Shown here: in pieces, positions 42,152 through 50,374 of the stretch
Layout: each line of letters starts with the position of its first letter
How positions within the stretch are numbered: the first letter of the stretch is position 1
NCBI RefSeq assembly: GCF_013752535.1
Contig: NZ_CP058348.1
Location: 2,480,001-2,544,000 of the forward strand
Length of the DNA: 64,000 bases
Direction of reading: 5' to 3'
Source: Bdellovibrio sp. KM01
Lineage (GTDB): Bacteria; Bdellovibrionota; Bdellovibrionia; Bdellovibrionales; Bdellovibrionaceae
Notes under the pieces: model-generated
The model's input: only the letters and a program-made list of their open reading frames with translations
Told to the model about the DNA's origin: nothing
Database searches by the model: none
Translations under genes and position numbers: made by a program

Positions 42152-42481
42152 CTAAACTACTTTATTCTTTTTTCTTGGCCGCTTTCTTTTCATAAAGTAT
42201 TTCTCCTGCTCCACTAGCGGCATGTTCAGAAGAACTTTATCCAACATTGCTTTCAATTCCTTGGCCAGCATCCAAGATGAGTTTAAAGAATACATGCGTA
42301 ATCTTCCCATCTCTTTTCCGACTAATATATCCGCCTGTTCAAGCTTGTTGAGGGTGCGGATCACTTGGGTATTACTAATTCCGAATGCCTTTGCGATCTC
42401 AAGCGGATAGGCCTCGCCCTGTCCCGCCAGGAATATCAGGCACTTTTCTGTGGTTTTACTTCCGACTAAATCTGCAAGCAT
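42152..42481 (-). CDS. Winged-helix transcription regulator
   Basis: A 109-residue regulator with an ArsR/MarR-like winged helix at about 5-70: LVGSKTTEKCLIFLAGQGEAYPLEIAKAFGISNTQVIRTLNKLEQADILVGKEMGRLRMYSLN. A helix follows (SWMLAKELKAMLDKVLLNM) and then a very basic tail (KRKRPRKKNKVV). Small winged-helix proteins of this type usually precede an MNT-type nucleotidyltransferase gene; here only a remnant remains. Its own upstream region holds four copies of a palindrome, one touching the start codon, so autoregulation is very likely. The ribosome binding site is weak (AGGT within the first operator). Confidence 0.82.
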   Translation of the reverse strand: MLADLVGSKTTEKCLIFLAGQGEAYPLEIAKAFGISNTQVIRTLNKLEQADILVGKEMGRLRMYSLNSSWMLAKELKAMLDKVLLNMPLVEQEKYFMKRKRPRKKNKVV

Positions 42482-42483
42482 AA

Positions 42484-42583
42484 TTACCTATTTTAGGTAA
42501 TTATCGACCTAAATTAGGTAAAACTCAAGAGGGAGAAAGCGGCATTTACCTAAATTAGGTAATTTATATCCTATTTTAGGTAA
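42484..42583 (-). promoter_or_regulatory. Promoter with four palindromic operators
   Basis: Four copies of a 17-base palindrome, consensus TTACCTAWWTTAGGTAA: 42484-42500, 42505-42521, 42546-42562 and 42567-42583. Two have one degenerate arm (42505, 42567). Centre-to-centre distances are 21, 41 and 21 bases, close to whole helical turns. On the minus strand TTGAGT (42528-42523) and GATAAT (42505-42500) are exactly 17 bases apart. Operator 2 fills the promoter spacer and operator 1 covers the start site and ribosome binding site. Confidence 0.85.
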
Positions 42584-42600
42584 ATCTAGACCAGGACCGG

Positions 42601-42891
42601 TTAACGCTTTCCAAAGAAATGGTGCGCGCGTTGTTTGAACTGCACCTCAAGACTGAGTTCTTCAGTCAAGGCTTCGATCAATGGTTCTTTGTGAGCGACA
42701 TCCAAAGTTTCACCGGGACGATAAATCAAATCCTGGGAGCATTTAAATGTCACCCACCCGATGCCACTTGCGACTTTGACAGAGATATCCGTTACGCCTT
42801 CTTTTAGAAGATCGGGACGCCACAACTCACCTTTATGAAGCTTAATCATATAAACCATATGACTCATTTTACCGAATAGTGTTAGGCTCAT
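42601..42891 (-). CDS. DUF2917-like small protein
   Basis: A 96-residue, probably cytoplasmic protein. The central part (ISVKVASGIGWVTFKCSQDLIYRPGETLDVAHKEPLIEAL) has the DUF2917 pattern: a G-x-x-W-V-T strand, a Y/R-P-G-E-x-L turn and a final EAL strand, suggesting a small cupin-like beta barrel. The function of this family is not known. Three possible Met starts lie close together (positions 1, 9 and 12). It is divergent from the Lrp-type gene (61-base gap) and upstream of the winged-helix gene on the same strand, separated by the operator array. Confidence 0.6.
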   Translation of the reverse strand: MSLTLFGKMSHMVYMIKLHKGELWRPDLLKEGVTDISVKVASGIGWVTFKCSQDLIYRPGETLDVAHKEPLIEALTEELSLEVQFKQRAHHFFGKR

Positions 42892-42952
42892 ACAGTGAAA
42901 ACCTAGGGTTCCATAAATATCGAATGGCGTTCAGCCAAAACCGGGAGAGACC

Positions 42953-43399
42953 ATGTTGCTCGACGAGACGGACAGAAAAATATTAAGCTTGCTGAAAGAA
43001 GACTCGCGTATGCAGTTCGCGGAGATCGGAAAAAAGGTCAATCTCTCGGCTCCCGCCGTTCATGCCCGCGTGAAGAAAATGGAAGCGGCGAAGATCATTC
43101 AGGGATACTCGATCGCGATTGATCCAGTGGCTGTGAATTCGGGGTTGTGTGCGTTTGTGCGTATTGCGATTAACAAGGGAACTTCTTCGGGACTAGCGAA
43201 GGATCTTAAAAAGTTTAAGCAGATCGAAGAATGCCATGGAGTTGCTGGCGAAGACTGCGTGATGGTGAAGTTGCGGGTCGGTACGACTTTGGAGTTGTCG
43301 CGATTGATTGATCAGATTCGCGGAATTGAAAACATCGAAAGAACTTTAACGGTTGTAGTGCTAGAAACCCACTTCGAACGCGGACTACAACCCGCTTAA
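42953..43399 (+). CDS. Lrp/AsnC-family regulator
   Basis: A 148-residue regulator. The N-terminal HTH is LLDETDRKILSLLKEDSRMQFAEIGKKVNLSAPAVHARVKKMEAAKIIQGYSIAIDPVAVN. The C-terminal RAM effector-binding domain follows: CAFVRIAINKGTSSGLAKDLKKFKQIEECHGVAGEDCVMVKLRVGTTLELSRLIDQIRGIENIERTLTVVVLETHFERG. The conserved CHGVAGEDCVMVKL segment corresponds to the ligand-binding loop of Lrp-like proteins. Ligand and targets are not visible; the divergent DUF2917-like gene is one candidate. Confidence 0.92.
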   Translation: MLLDETDRKILSLLKEDSRMQFAEIGKKVNLSAPAVHARVKKMEAAKIIQGYSIAIDPVAVNSGLCAFVRIAINKGTSSGLAKDLKKFKQIEECHGVAGEDCVMVKLRVGTTLELSRLIDQIRGIENIERTLTVVVLETHFERGLQPA

Positions 43400-43417
43400 A
43401 TTTCATTGCTGCAATCC

Positions 43418-43438
43418 CCACCTCCGCTGCGGAGGTGG
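43418..43438. terminator. Hairpin between convergent genes
   Basis: A perfect CCACCTCCGC-T-GCGGAGGTGG stem with a single-base loop, between the lrp-type gene and the convergent secreted-protein gene. There is no T tract, so terminator function is uncertain. Confidence 0.5.
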
Positions 43439-43455
43439 AAATTGCCGCTTTGAAA

Positions 43456-43836
43456 CTATTTAGGAAAATGTTTGTAGTAAAGGTCCCATGAATCGATCAT
43501 GGAATTGTCATCGAAGACGCAGAAGTCGTATTCGTCGTTGTTTTGCGCTTTTAGAATTCTGTTTTTTGCGCCGACATCCCAGCAGTAATTCGCAGCTGGG
43601 TTTCCAGCTAACGGAGTTTTACTTTTCGTTCTTTCTTTAGATTTACCATTGAATGTAGCCCATGCTTTGCAACTAGGCTTACCAGTCTTAAAGCAGGATT
43701 CGTTCATGTTCGCCTTTTGGAACGTTTTGATTTTTATCTGTTCGTACTTGTCGTTGTTGAAGTACTTTAGGGTTTGGTCGGCGTGTGCCGTATTAAATAT
43801 AAATAGAATTGCTGCAAAATTTAAAATGTTAATCAT
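43456..43836 (-). CDS. Small exported Cys-containing protein
   Basis: A 126-residue protein with a signal peptide (MINILNFAAILFIFNTAHA). The mature part has four Cys (NESCFKTGKPSCKAW, NYCWDVG, YDFCVFDD) and ends in aromatic residues (SWDLYYKHFPK). The start at 43836 is chosen because it gives an ATGA overlap with the stop of the protease gene upstream; the longer frame adds MDRGRK before this Met without a better signal. Tight coupling to the protease gene suggests the two proteins work together, for example as a protease and an inhibitor or chaperone. That is inference; no family was recognised. Confidence 0.7.
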   Translation of the reverse strand: MINILNFAAILFIFNTAHADQTLKYFNNDKYEQIKIKTFQKANMNESCFKTGKPSCKAWATFNGKSKERTKSKTPLAGNPAANYCWDVGAKNRILKAQNNDEYDFCVFDDNSMIDSWDLYYKHFPK

Positions 43837-44939
43837 TTTACGTCCTCGATCCACGTTAGAGATTTTTCCTTATAGCCTGTTGAATCAAGTAACGCTTTAG
43901 CATCAATCCAACCATCATTATTGGCCTTCTGCCAACTTGCTCCCCAGCTATTTTGAATTTTCAAATCAAAGGCTTCCCCATTTGGACAATCCTTACTTGG
44001 AACAACCGATCCTTTAGCCGATACTTTTACCGATGACACACAATATCGACGAAAACCTGTAATGACGACGGAATGCAGCTCATTGCATTTATCCCCGACT
44101 TTATATTTTTCCATAGAACAGAAGTCGATCCCGATTGGGTGCTTTGGCTCAGCCGTCAAAACCTCCGCTACCTTACTTATTAAGTCAGTGTAGGAAGATT
44201 TTGTACTAGCTTGGGGGTATTCCTTTACCGCATAATTCTTTCCGAACTCGATGAGGTTCTCAGGCTGACTGCATTTCTTTGGATATAGAAGCTCGTAAAG
44301 TGCCTTGCCATACGAATCTTGGCTAAATGCACTTAGCGATCGAGGCTTACCACTGTCATCCGGTGGCAAATTTAAGTCTTCTTTGCCAACTGCCGTAGCC
44401 CACGTGTCAGCAGTGCAAGCATCACATTTTTTTTGTTTCGAATATTTCGCTTTAAGATCATCCCAAATCTTATATTGAGCCTTTTCAATTTCAGGATTGG
44501 AATTATTAGCCCCCCCGTATTTAGAGAGCACTTTATCAAGCGAAACGCAAGACTCAGCAGGCGTCTTACCTGTTTGTTTTAGTGAAGACAAAATTACAGA
44601 TGAAAATCCACCGTCGTTAATTTCATTCCAATCACTGTCTTCGTCTCCAAAGTTTTCGCTGTGACCACCATATCTAGCGACGCCTAAAGGAGAAATCAGT
44701 TGATCATCATTTAAACTCCGGCAATCCAGATTTCCACGGCGACAACGTTCAATATTAAGCATGGTGGCTGCCGTAAACGCATAACATAGACCTAATCCAT
44801 CCTGTGACATCGATCGAGGAACATTCTCTATGGTTTTCGATACCGAATACTTTGAAGTCAAGTCTACTGGGGGACGCGCCCATCGTTCCGCTAAGCTAAA
44901 CTGAGGAAGCACTAATATGCCGATTATAAGTAATCTCAT
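43833..44939 (-). CDS. Secreted papain-like (C1) cysteine protease
   Basis: A 368-residue exported protease with a signal peptide (MRLLIIGILVLPQFSLA). The papain triad motifs are present: Cys in SQDGLGLCYAFTAATMLN (near residue 53), His in NELHSVVITGF (about 293), and Asn in LKIQNSWGASWQ (about 333). The oxyanion Gln position before the Cys reads SQDG. A large insertion with extra Cys (RCRRGNLDCRSL, KKCDACTADTWA) lies between the Cys and His motifs, and no obvious propeptide of the ERFNIN type is seen. Start at ATG 44939 is preferred to TTG 44954. Such an enzyme could digest prey or host proteins. It is coupled to the small Cys-containing gene downstream. Confidence 0.85.
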   Translation of the reverse strand: MRLLIIGILVLPQFSLAERWARPPVDLTSKYSVSKTIENVPRSMSQDGLGLCYAFTAATMLNIERCRRGNLDCRSLNDDQLISPLGVARYGGHSENFGDEDSDWNEINDGGFSSVILSSLKQTGKTPAESCVSLDKVLSKYGGANNSNPEIEKAQYKIWDDLKAKYSKQKKCDACTADTWATAVGKEDLNLPPDDSGKPRSLSAFSQDSYGKALYELLYPKKCSQPENLIEFGKNYAVKEYPQASTKSSYTDLISKVAEVLTAEPKHPIGIDFCSMEKYKVGDKCNELHSVVITGFRRYCVSSVKVSAKGSVVPSKDCPNGEAFDLKIQNSWGASWQKANNDGWIDAKALLDSTGYKEKSLTWIEDVK

Positions 44940-45053
44940 ATTGATATTATGCAATTGGTTTATTGGATCTCAAAACAAAACAATATCGCCCATCAAAGGT
45001 CCAAAAGAAAAAATACCCTAAAACTTTCAAGACCTTCGTCCGATGAGTCTCAT

Positions 45054-46985
45054 ATGAAGACCGTTTTAGCACTCTGGTTCACATTGCAACAGGCTGCAGC
45101 TGCATCCGTAGGTTTGCCAAAACAAGTTATTGTGAATCCGGGCGCATCCAGCACGATCGCGTCAGGAACATATGAAGATATAAGAATTGACGCTGATTCG
45201 AACGGACTAATTGATCTTTGGTACTTGAAGGATCAAAACCGCACTATAAAAATCAGATTTACTGGAAGAGCCGTAGCTTCTATCGAAATCCATTACAAAC
45301 GACCTTCGTCAAACTCCGTTGCTGTAAATAAAATCGTTTTTGATTCTAGTGGCCCTTCGTTCGCCTACATCCGTCCTTTAAAAGTCATGAATGGAGAAGT
45401 TTGCACAACAAAAGATGCAGAATCAGAAATCGATAAGCTAACTAAAGCAGTTAGCAATTTATCCAAGAAAGAAATCATCTCTCAGTCTATCGACTGTCCC
45501 GACGAAAAATTTCAGAATACAAATAGACAACTACTCAATGCTATCTACGAGGTCTCAAAACCTGATTTCAGCAATTCTTTCGCTACTTGCATGAAGGGCG
45601 AAACAATTAGATCGCAATTCACAGACAAAAATGTTCAAACTGATTTGGCATTTGTTGCAAGCAAAATGAGACTTCAATTGATGCAAATTTCAACTGGCGA
45701 TGCATCTGCAAATAAACTATTTTCGTGCTCTTCAAGCTCTTCTCCAAATCTAAAAGCAAAGTATTCAGAGAAGGGAAAAATAACTTTAGAAATTCCTTCT
45801 TCACAGTCCGTAGCCGTTAAGAACTTTAAGGATTTAATTGTTCATGAACTTGTTCACAAAGCGGGAATTGAAGACGAAGACCAAGTTGAGATGATGGTTT
45901 CAATTTGCCTAAATAATCAGCAACCCCAAACAACGGCAAGACATTCCAACTTGAAAGAAATAGAAGATACCAATGATAAGCTTGCGGCATCGACACCCGC
46001 TTCAACAAAAACCGAAACCCCAGTGAAAACAAACTCGGAGAAGTCAAAATCCCGCCTTCCTTCGAGTACAGCTAATGAAAATAATGGAGAAGGTGTAAAC
46101 ATCGCCAAGGAAGTTTCCGTCGCGGAAGTTAAGCAAGCAGTTCCATCTGCTGATAAGTTAGCGGTGAATTCAGTTAACATGACCGATGAAGGCAAAGCGA
46201 AGGCCGTGGCTGCAAGCCAACGCCAATCGGCGCCAGTGTTTGCTATGGCCGATCGTGCGATGGGGGTTATGAATACTCCGGCACTCGCTAGCAACGATGA
46301 TTCTTCATCCTCTTCCCGCTCTTCTTCTTCTCGTTCCAGCTCCGATCAGCGTTACCAAGCTCGCCATGAAGGATACGAGAGCAAATCTGTGGCTGACACC
46401 AACAACAATTATGATGCACAAAAAGGCATCTATGTACCTAGTTCTAAAAATGGTATGAAGGTTGTTGAGGAAGTAGACCTCACCAGACAAACGAATGCTG
46501 CTGATCGCACGGGCGGACCAACCGCTACGGCTGCAAACTCGCGTAATGTAGCTTCGACCGGTCGAGGGACAACAGCTCCGCGTGGCTCGCAGGCTACCGG
46601 CGAGGAACAAGCTGACTTCAATGAAGTGAATGCGGCTTCTCCTAGTGGCGGCTCTGGCGTTAGCTCAGGTTCAGGCAGTGGCAGCGGTACATTCTATTCC
46701 GGTGGTGCCTCTGACAGAAAAACCAATGCAAATACTCGCAGAGGAGTGGCTTCCGGGTCCTCTGGCACTGCTTCGTCTGACTCCCGAGAAGAAGTTCTTT
46801 CCCGCATTACGGGAACAAGCTACAAAGAAGTAAAATCAAAGCTTAGCACTTCGGAGTTTAAGAACTCTCTGGTGCAAAACCAGATCAAGATCGTTGATAC
46901 CTATGGCAACGAAATCGGCGCTTCACAAGCTCGTACGATCTTTCTGGATGATGGCAGCCGCTTTATTATGCAGCGAAGAAAATAA
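45054..46985 (+). CDS. Secreted HExxH protein with long Ser/Ala/Gly-rich region
   Basis: A 643-residue exported protein. ATG 45054 gives a signal peptide (MKTVLALWFTLQQAAAASVG); the frame is open further upstream but encodes a charged stretch with no signal. The N-terminal 290 residues look folded, with Cys pairs and a zinc-protease-like motif LIVHELVHKAGIEDEDQVEMMVSIC (HELVH at 264-268), where a nearby Glu could be the third ligand. Residues 290-560 are low-complexity (Ser/Arg/Gly runs such as SSSSSRSSSSRSSSD and SGGSGVSSGSGSGSG). A compact C-terminal part (EEVLSRITGTSYKEVKSKLS) follows. Divergent from the protease gene with 114 bases between the chosen starts. Peptidase activity is possible but unproven. 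Confidence 0.72.
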   Translation: MKTVLALWFTLQQAAAASVGLPKQVIVNPGASSTIASGTYEDIRIDADSNGLIDLWYLKDQNRTIKIRFTGRAVASIEIHYKRPSSNSVAVNKIVFDSSGPSFAYIRPLKVMNGEVCTTKDAESEIDKLTKAVSNLSKKEIISQSIDCPDEKFQNTNRQLLNAIYEVSKPDFSNSFATCMKGETIRSQFTDKNVQTDLAFVASKMRLQLMQISTGDASANKLFSCSSSSSPNLKAKYSEKGKITLEIPSSQSVAVKNFKDLIVHELVHKAGIEDEDQVEMMVSICLNNQQPQTTARHSNLKEIEDTNDKLAASTPASTKTETPVKTNSEKSKSRLPSSTANENNGEGVNIAKEVSVAEVKQAVPSADKLAVNSVNMTDEGKAKAVAASQRQSAPVFAMADRAMGVMNTPALASNDDSSSSSRSSSSRSSSDQRYQARHEGYESKSVADTNNNYDAQKGIYVPSSKNGMKVVEEVDLTRQTNAADRTGGPTATAANSRNVASTGRGTTAPRGSQATGEEQADFNEVNAASPSGGSGVSSGSGSGSGTFYSGGASDRKTNANTRRGVASGSSGTASSDSREEVLSRITGTSYKEVKSKLSTSEFKNSLVQNQIKIVDTYGNEIGASQARTIFLDDGSRFIMQRRK

Positions 46986-47219
46986 TCCCGCGCGCTCCAC
47001 TGCTCGCTCGCGCTCATTCTATCAATCCAGCATTGAGACATTCCCAACAACTCCATGAAAACCAATTGGACAGGGTTCATTCACTGTCTAAATTTTGGTT
47101 TACACTTCACCCTCTCGTGGAAATTCAGTGTCGAACAGTTTGCAGTTGGTGCCGTTTTTGGGTGGGCACGATTTTGCAATACGAACATTCTGTGTCTCTT
47201 ATAACTCTGGGGAGGGTTG

Positions 47220-48482
47220 ATGAGAAATCTTCGTGGGAATCTGGCCAAACTATTCATCCTGATCGGTTCGGCGGTTACGATTGTCTCATTTCAAAACTGC
47301 TCTAAAGCAGCCTTTAATATCGATGCAAAGGCCAAGCAGTCCGCTCTTGATAACGGTACTGTGTTCGGCGCTACAGACAGTGCCGAGTATCCAGACGAGG
47401 GTACAAACACTCCAGACAGCTCGGAAGACGACGGCACGAATGTGCCAGACGATTCCGCCTATTCGAAAATCAGCGTAACGCCAAACCCGGTTTGCGGACC
47501 AAAAGTTGGCGACACGTCTAAGCTTTCCATCCTTTCAACGACGAACAAAATTGTCGGTGTTCTTTATAAATCGACTATGGGTTCGATCGCGGCCGGCGCT
47601 ACAGTTGTGCAAGTTTATGACTCAGAAGCTTATTCAAAAAGCTTTAAAGATCAGCTAACGACTTCGAAAAACATCGAACTTCCTATCAGCGCTCCGCTGA
47701 CGGAAGGTGTTTACTCTGTGGTGTTCTATGATGGCGCTAAGGCTTCCTCTCCATATAAGTACTCAATGGATGGAGGCGCTAAAGCCGTCGCTCCTATCCT
47801 TGATTCCGTGGCTGCGATGTTAGATGTGAACTCTGCATTCAGAATCGGTAAAGACGGCAAGCTTCAAGGCAAAGTTCAAATTGCAAACGTCCTGGTTGGT
47901 TTTGAAGGCGACGCTGCTTGTGCGAACGCTGATAAAATTGACCCATTGTTGTTGCAATTGAACACGAAATCACCAAAACCAATCTCTCTGACTTCTCCAG
48001 AGAACGGTGTGATGTTTGACCTTCTGGGCGCATTAAACAACCACAAACCTGTGAAATCAGCTTGGTTCGCCTCTGCTGACACTGAAGACTACTTCCTGGT
48101 TCTGCCAAATGGCCAAGGCAAGGTTCTAGGTATCAACGAATTATTCGGTGATGCGACACTGGGCCCAGATAAAAAGTTTGCTAAACAAGGTTTCGCGGCT
48201 CTGGCTAAGTACGATGACGACAAAGACAAAATCATCACGGGCGCAGACTCTGTGTTCAGCTCACTGAAACTTTGGAAAGACGACAATCTGGATGGTATCG
48301 CTCAAGCTGCTGAGCTGCACTCTCTGGATGAAAAAGGTGTGATCGCGATCGACCTTCGCTACGACCGCCGTTACAAAGAAGTCGACCAACACGGTAACAT
48401 GGTTCGCTACAAATCAGTCGTGGTCATGAAAGATAACAGCTACGGATTGGTTTACGACTTGTACTTAAGATTTATTAAATAA
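47220..48482 (+). CDS. Lipoprotein with EF-hand-like calcium-binding module
   Basis: A 420-residue lipoprotein. The signal (LFILIGSAVTIVSFQNC) ends in a lipobox-type Cys at position 27. An Asp/Thr-rich linker (DSAEYPDEGTNTPDSSEDDGTNVPDDS) follows. The C-terminal region has two EF-hand-type loops in LAKYDDDKDKIITGADSVFSSLKLWKDDNLDGIAQAAELHSLDEKGV (about 328-375), a pattern also seen in RTX-type secreted proteins and adhesins, then IDLRYDRRYKEVDQHGN. GGAGGG lies 3 bases before ATG 47220; TTG 47217 is the alternative. The 234-base gap upstream contains no recognisable gene. Confidence 0.75.
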   Translation: MRNLRGNLAKLFILIGSAVTIVSFQNCSKAAFNIDAKAKQSALDNGTVFGATDSAEYPDEGTNTPDSSEDDGTNVPDDSAYSKISVTPNPVCGPKVGDTSKLSILSTTNKIVGVLYKSTMGSIAAGATVVQVYDSEAYSKSFKDQLTTSKNIELPISAPLTEGVYSVVFYDGAKASSPYKYSMDGGAKAVAPILDSVAAMLDVNSAFRIGKDGKLQGKVQIANVLVGFEGDAACANADKIDPLLLQLNTKSPKPISLTSPENGVMFDLLGALNNHKPVKSAWFASADTEDYFLVLPNGQGKVLGINELFGDATLGPDKKFAKQGFAALAKYDDDKDKIITGADSVFSSLKLWKDDNLDGIAQAAELHSLDEKGVIAIDLRYDRRYKEVDQHGNMVRYKSVVVMKDNSYGLVYDLYLRFIK

Positions 48483-48530
48483 GACTCGAAAGAGAGAACA
48501 AAAACAACAAACCGAATTAACCCTAAAAGC

Positions 48531-48562
48531 AAAAAGCCCGGTGATGAACCGGGCTTTTTCTT
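48531..48562. terminator. Bidirectional terminator between lipoprotein gene and glnS
   Basis: AAAAAGCCCGGT and ACCGGGCTTTTT around GATGA, between convergent genes. Confidence 0.9.
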
Positions 48563-48598
48563 TATAATGCGGTGTACACGTAAACAGGACCTGGCACC

Positions 48599-50311
48599 CT
48601 AGTGGGAGCTGGCTAGGTCTACCACTTGGTTGAAGACGAGGCTTTCTGGCTTGGAGTCTTTGTTGTCCAAGCAGAAATAACCCACGCGTTCGAATTGGTA
48701 GCGGTTTTCTAGAGTGGCTTTTGCCAGGCTCTTTTCTAGTTTTGCGCTTTTGATTACTTTCAAAGAGTCCGGGTTCAAATTAGATTTGAAGTCTTTGCCC
48801 TCTGGTACGTCCTCAGGGTGGGCTACTTTGAATAAGCGACCATACAAGCGTACTTCAGCGTCCACGCAATCAGTTGCGGAAACCCAGTGAACGATACCTT
48901 TTACTTTGCGACCGTCAGCCAAAGGCTTACCACCCAAAGTTTCAACGAAGTATTCACAGCGAAGTTCTTTGATTTTGCCAGAAGCATCTTTGATCACTTC
49001 ATTGCATTTAATCACATAGGCATTACGCAAACGCACTTCTTTACCAGGCCCCAGACGGAAGAAATCTTCTGTTGGATTTTCCATAAAGTCAGAAGCGTCG
49101 ATGTAAACTTCTTTCGTGAATGACAATTCACGTTTGCCCAAGTCAGCATTTTTCGGATGTACAGACGACAAGATCGTTTCTTTGTGACCTTCCGGAAGAT
49201 TTGTGATCACTACTTTGATTGGATCAAGAACGGCCATCGCACGGTGAGAAACCTCGTCCAAATGATCGCGCACGCAAGCTTCTAAAATATCAAACTCAAT
49301 CAAGCTTTCAGCTTTAGAGACACCGATACGTTTTGCGAAACGACGGATTGATTCTGGAGTATAACCACGTCTGCGAGCGGCAGAGATCGTCGGCATACGA
49401 GGGTCATCCCAACCGTTCACCAAACCTTCCTTCACTAATTGCAAAAGCTTACGTTTACTCATTACGAAGTAAGTCATATTCATACGAGCGAATTCGTATT
49501 GGTGGGGTTCGCCTGGTACATCCACGTTTTCCACACACCAGTCATAGAACGGACGGTGATCTTGGAACTCAAGTGTACAGATCGAGTGCGTGATCATCTC
49601 TTTCGCATCTGACAGCGGATGAGCATAGTCGTACATTGGATAAATGCACCACTTATCACCAGTTCTGTGATGATGAGCTTTACGGATACGATACATCAAA
49701 GGATCGCGCATGTTCATGTTCGGAGAAGCCATGTCGATTTTCGCACGAAGGATGTGCTCTCCTTCTGCGAACTCACCCGCGCGCATGCGACGGAATAGGT
49801 CCAAGTTTTCCTCAACCGAGCGCTCGCGGAAAGGAGAGTTTTTGCCCGGGTGAGTGAAATCACCGCGATTCAAACGAACTTCTTCTTCATTTTGAGAATC
49901 AACATAGGCTTTACCGTCTTTGATCAGTTGTTCAGCCCATTGATAGATCTCTTCGAAATAATCAGATGCATAGAAAAGATTTTTGCCCCAATCATAACCC
50001 AACCACTTAACGTCGTTCATGATGGATTCAACGTACTCAGTGTCTTCTGTCTCTGGATTTGTATCATCGAAACGAAGATGGCAACGACCGCCGTATTCCT
50101 GAGCCAATCCAAAGTTCAAACAAATCGATTTCGCATGACCCAAATGAAGGTAACCATTTGGTTCCGGTGGAAAGCGAGTCACCACTTCTTTCACCTTGCC
50201 TGATTCAAGATCTTTCTCGATGATTTGTTTTAGAAAATTAGCGCCTTCGGCAGGTGCTTTTTCGTGGGTCTTTGGAGCGGCTTTATTATTGGAATTATTG
50301 GGCTTATTCAT
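48599..50311 (-). CDS. glnS: Glutaminyl-tRNA synthetase
   Basis: A 570-residue class I aminoacyl-tRNA synthetase (E. coli GlnS is 554) charging tRNA-Gln. Signatures are [28 protein letters not shown] (HIGH-type HLGH, about 45-72), [70 protein letters not shown], and the KMSKS-type [11 protein letters not shown] (about 272). The C-terminal anticodon-binding beta barrels follow. The N-terminal 25 residues are a polar extension ([20 protein letters not shown]). The presence of GlnRS suggests direct glutaminylation and not only the GatCAB route. Confidence 0.97.
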   Translation of the reverse strand: MNKPNNSNNKAAPKTHEKAPAEGANFLKQIIEKDLESGKVKEVVTRFPPEPNGYLHLGHAKSICLNFGLAQEYGGRCHLRFDDTNPETEDTEYVESIMNDVKWLGYDWGKNLFYASDYFEEIYQWAEQLIKDGKAYVDSQNEEEVRLNRGDFTHPGKNSPFRERSVEENLDLFRRMRAGEFAEGEHILRAKIDMASPNMNMRDPLMYRIRKAHHHRTGDKWCIYPMYDYAHPLSDAKEMITHSICTLEFQDHRPFYDWCVENVDVPGEPHQYEFARMNMTYFVMSKRKLLQLVKEGLVNGWDDPRMPTISAARRRGYTPESIRRFAKRIGVSKAESLIEFDILEACVRDHLDEVSHRAMAVLDPIKVVITNLPEGHKETILSSVHPKNADLGKRELSFTKEVYIDASDFMENPTEDFFRLGPGKEVRLRNAYVIKCNEVIKDASGKIKELRCEYFVETLGGKPLADGRKVKGIVHWVSATDCVDAEVRLYGRLFKVAHPEDVPEGKDFKSNLNPDSLKVIKSAKLEKSLAKATLENRYQFERVGYFCLDNKDSKPESLVFNQVVDLASSH

Positions 50312-50374
50312 AATCCATTAAGTACACTCCCCGCCCCCCAGACTGTCAAGTCCAGCCCCAGAAATGCGGTGCTT

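Noticed and set aside
42601-43399. Whole 41.9-43.4 kb block as a mobile defence island
   Set aside because: No integrase, transposase, att-like repeats or tRNA; only a remnant TA-like pair is visible.
44949-45053. N-terminal extension of the HExxH protein from 44949
   Set aside because: It encodes a charged, signal-less stretch and would overlap the divergent protease leader; ATG 45054 directly gives a signal peptide.
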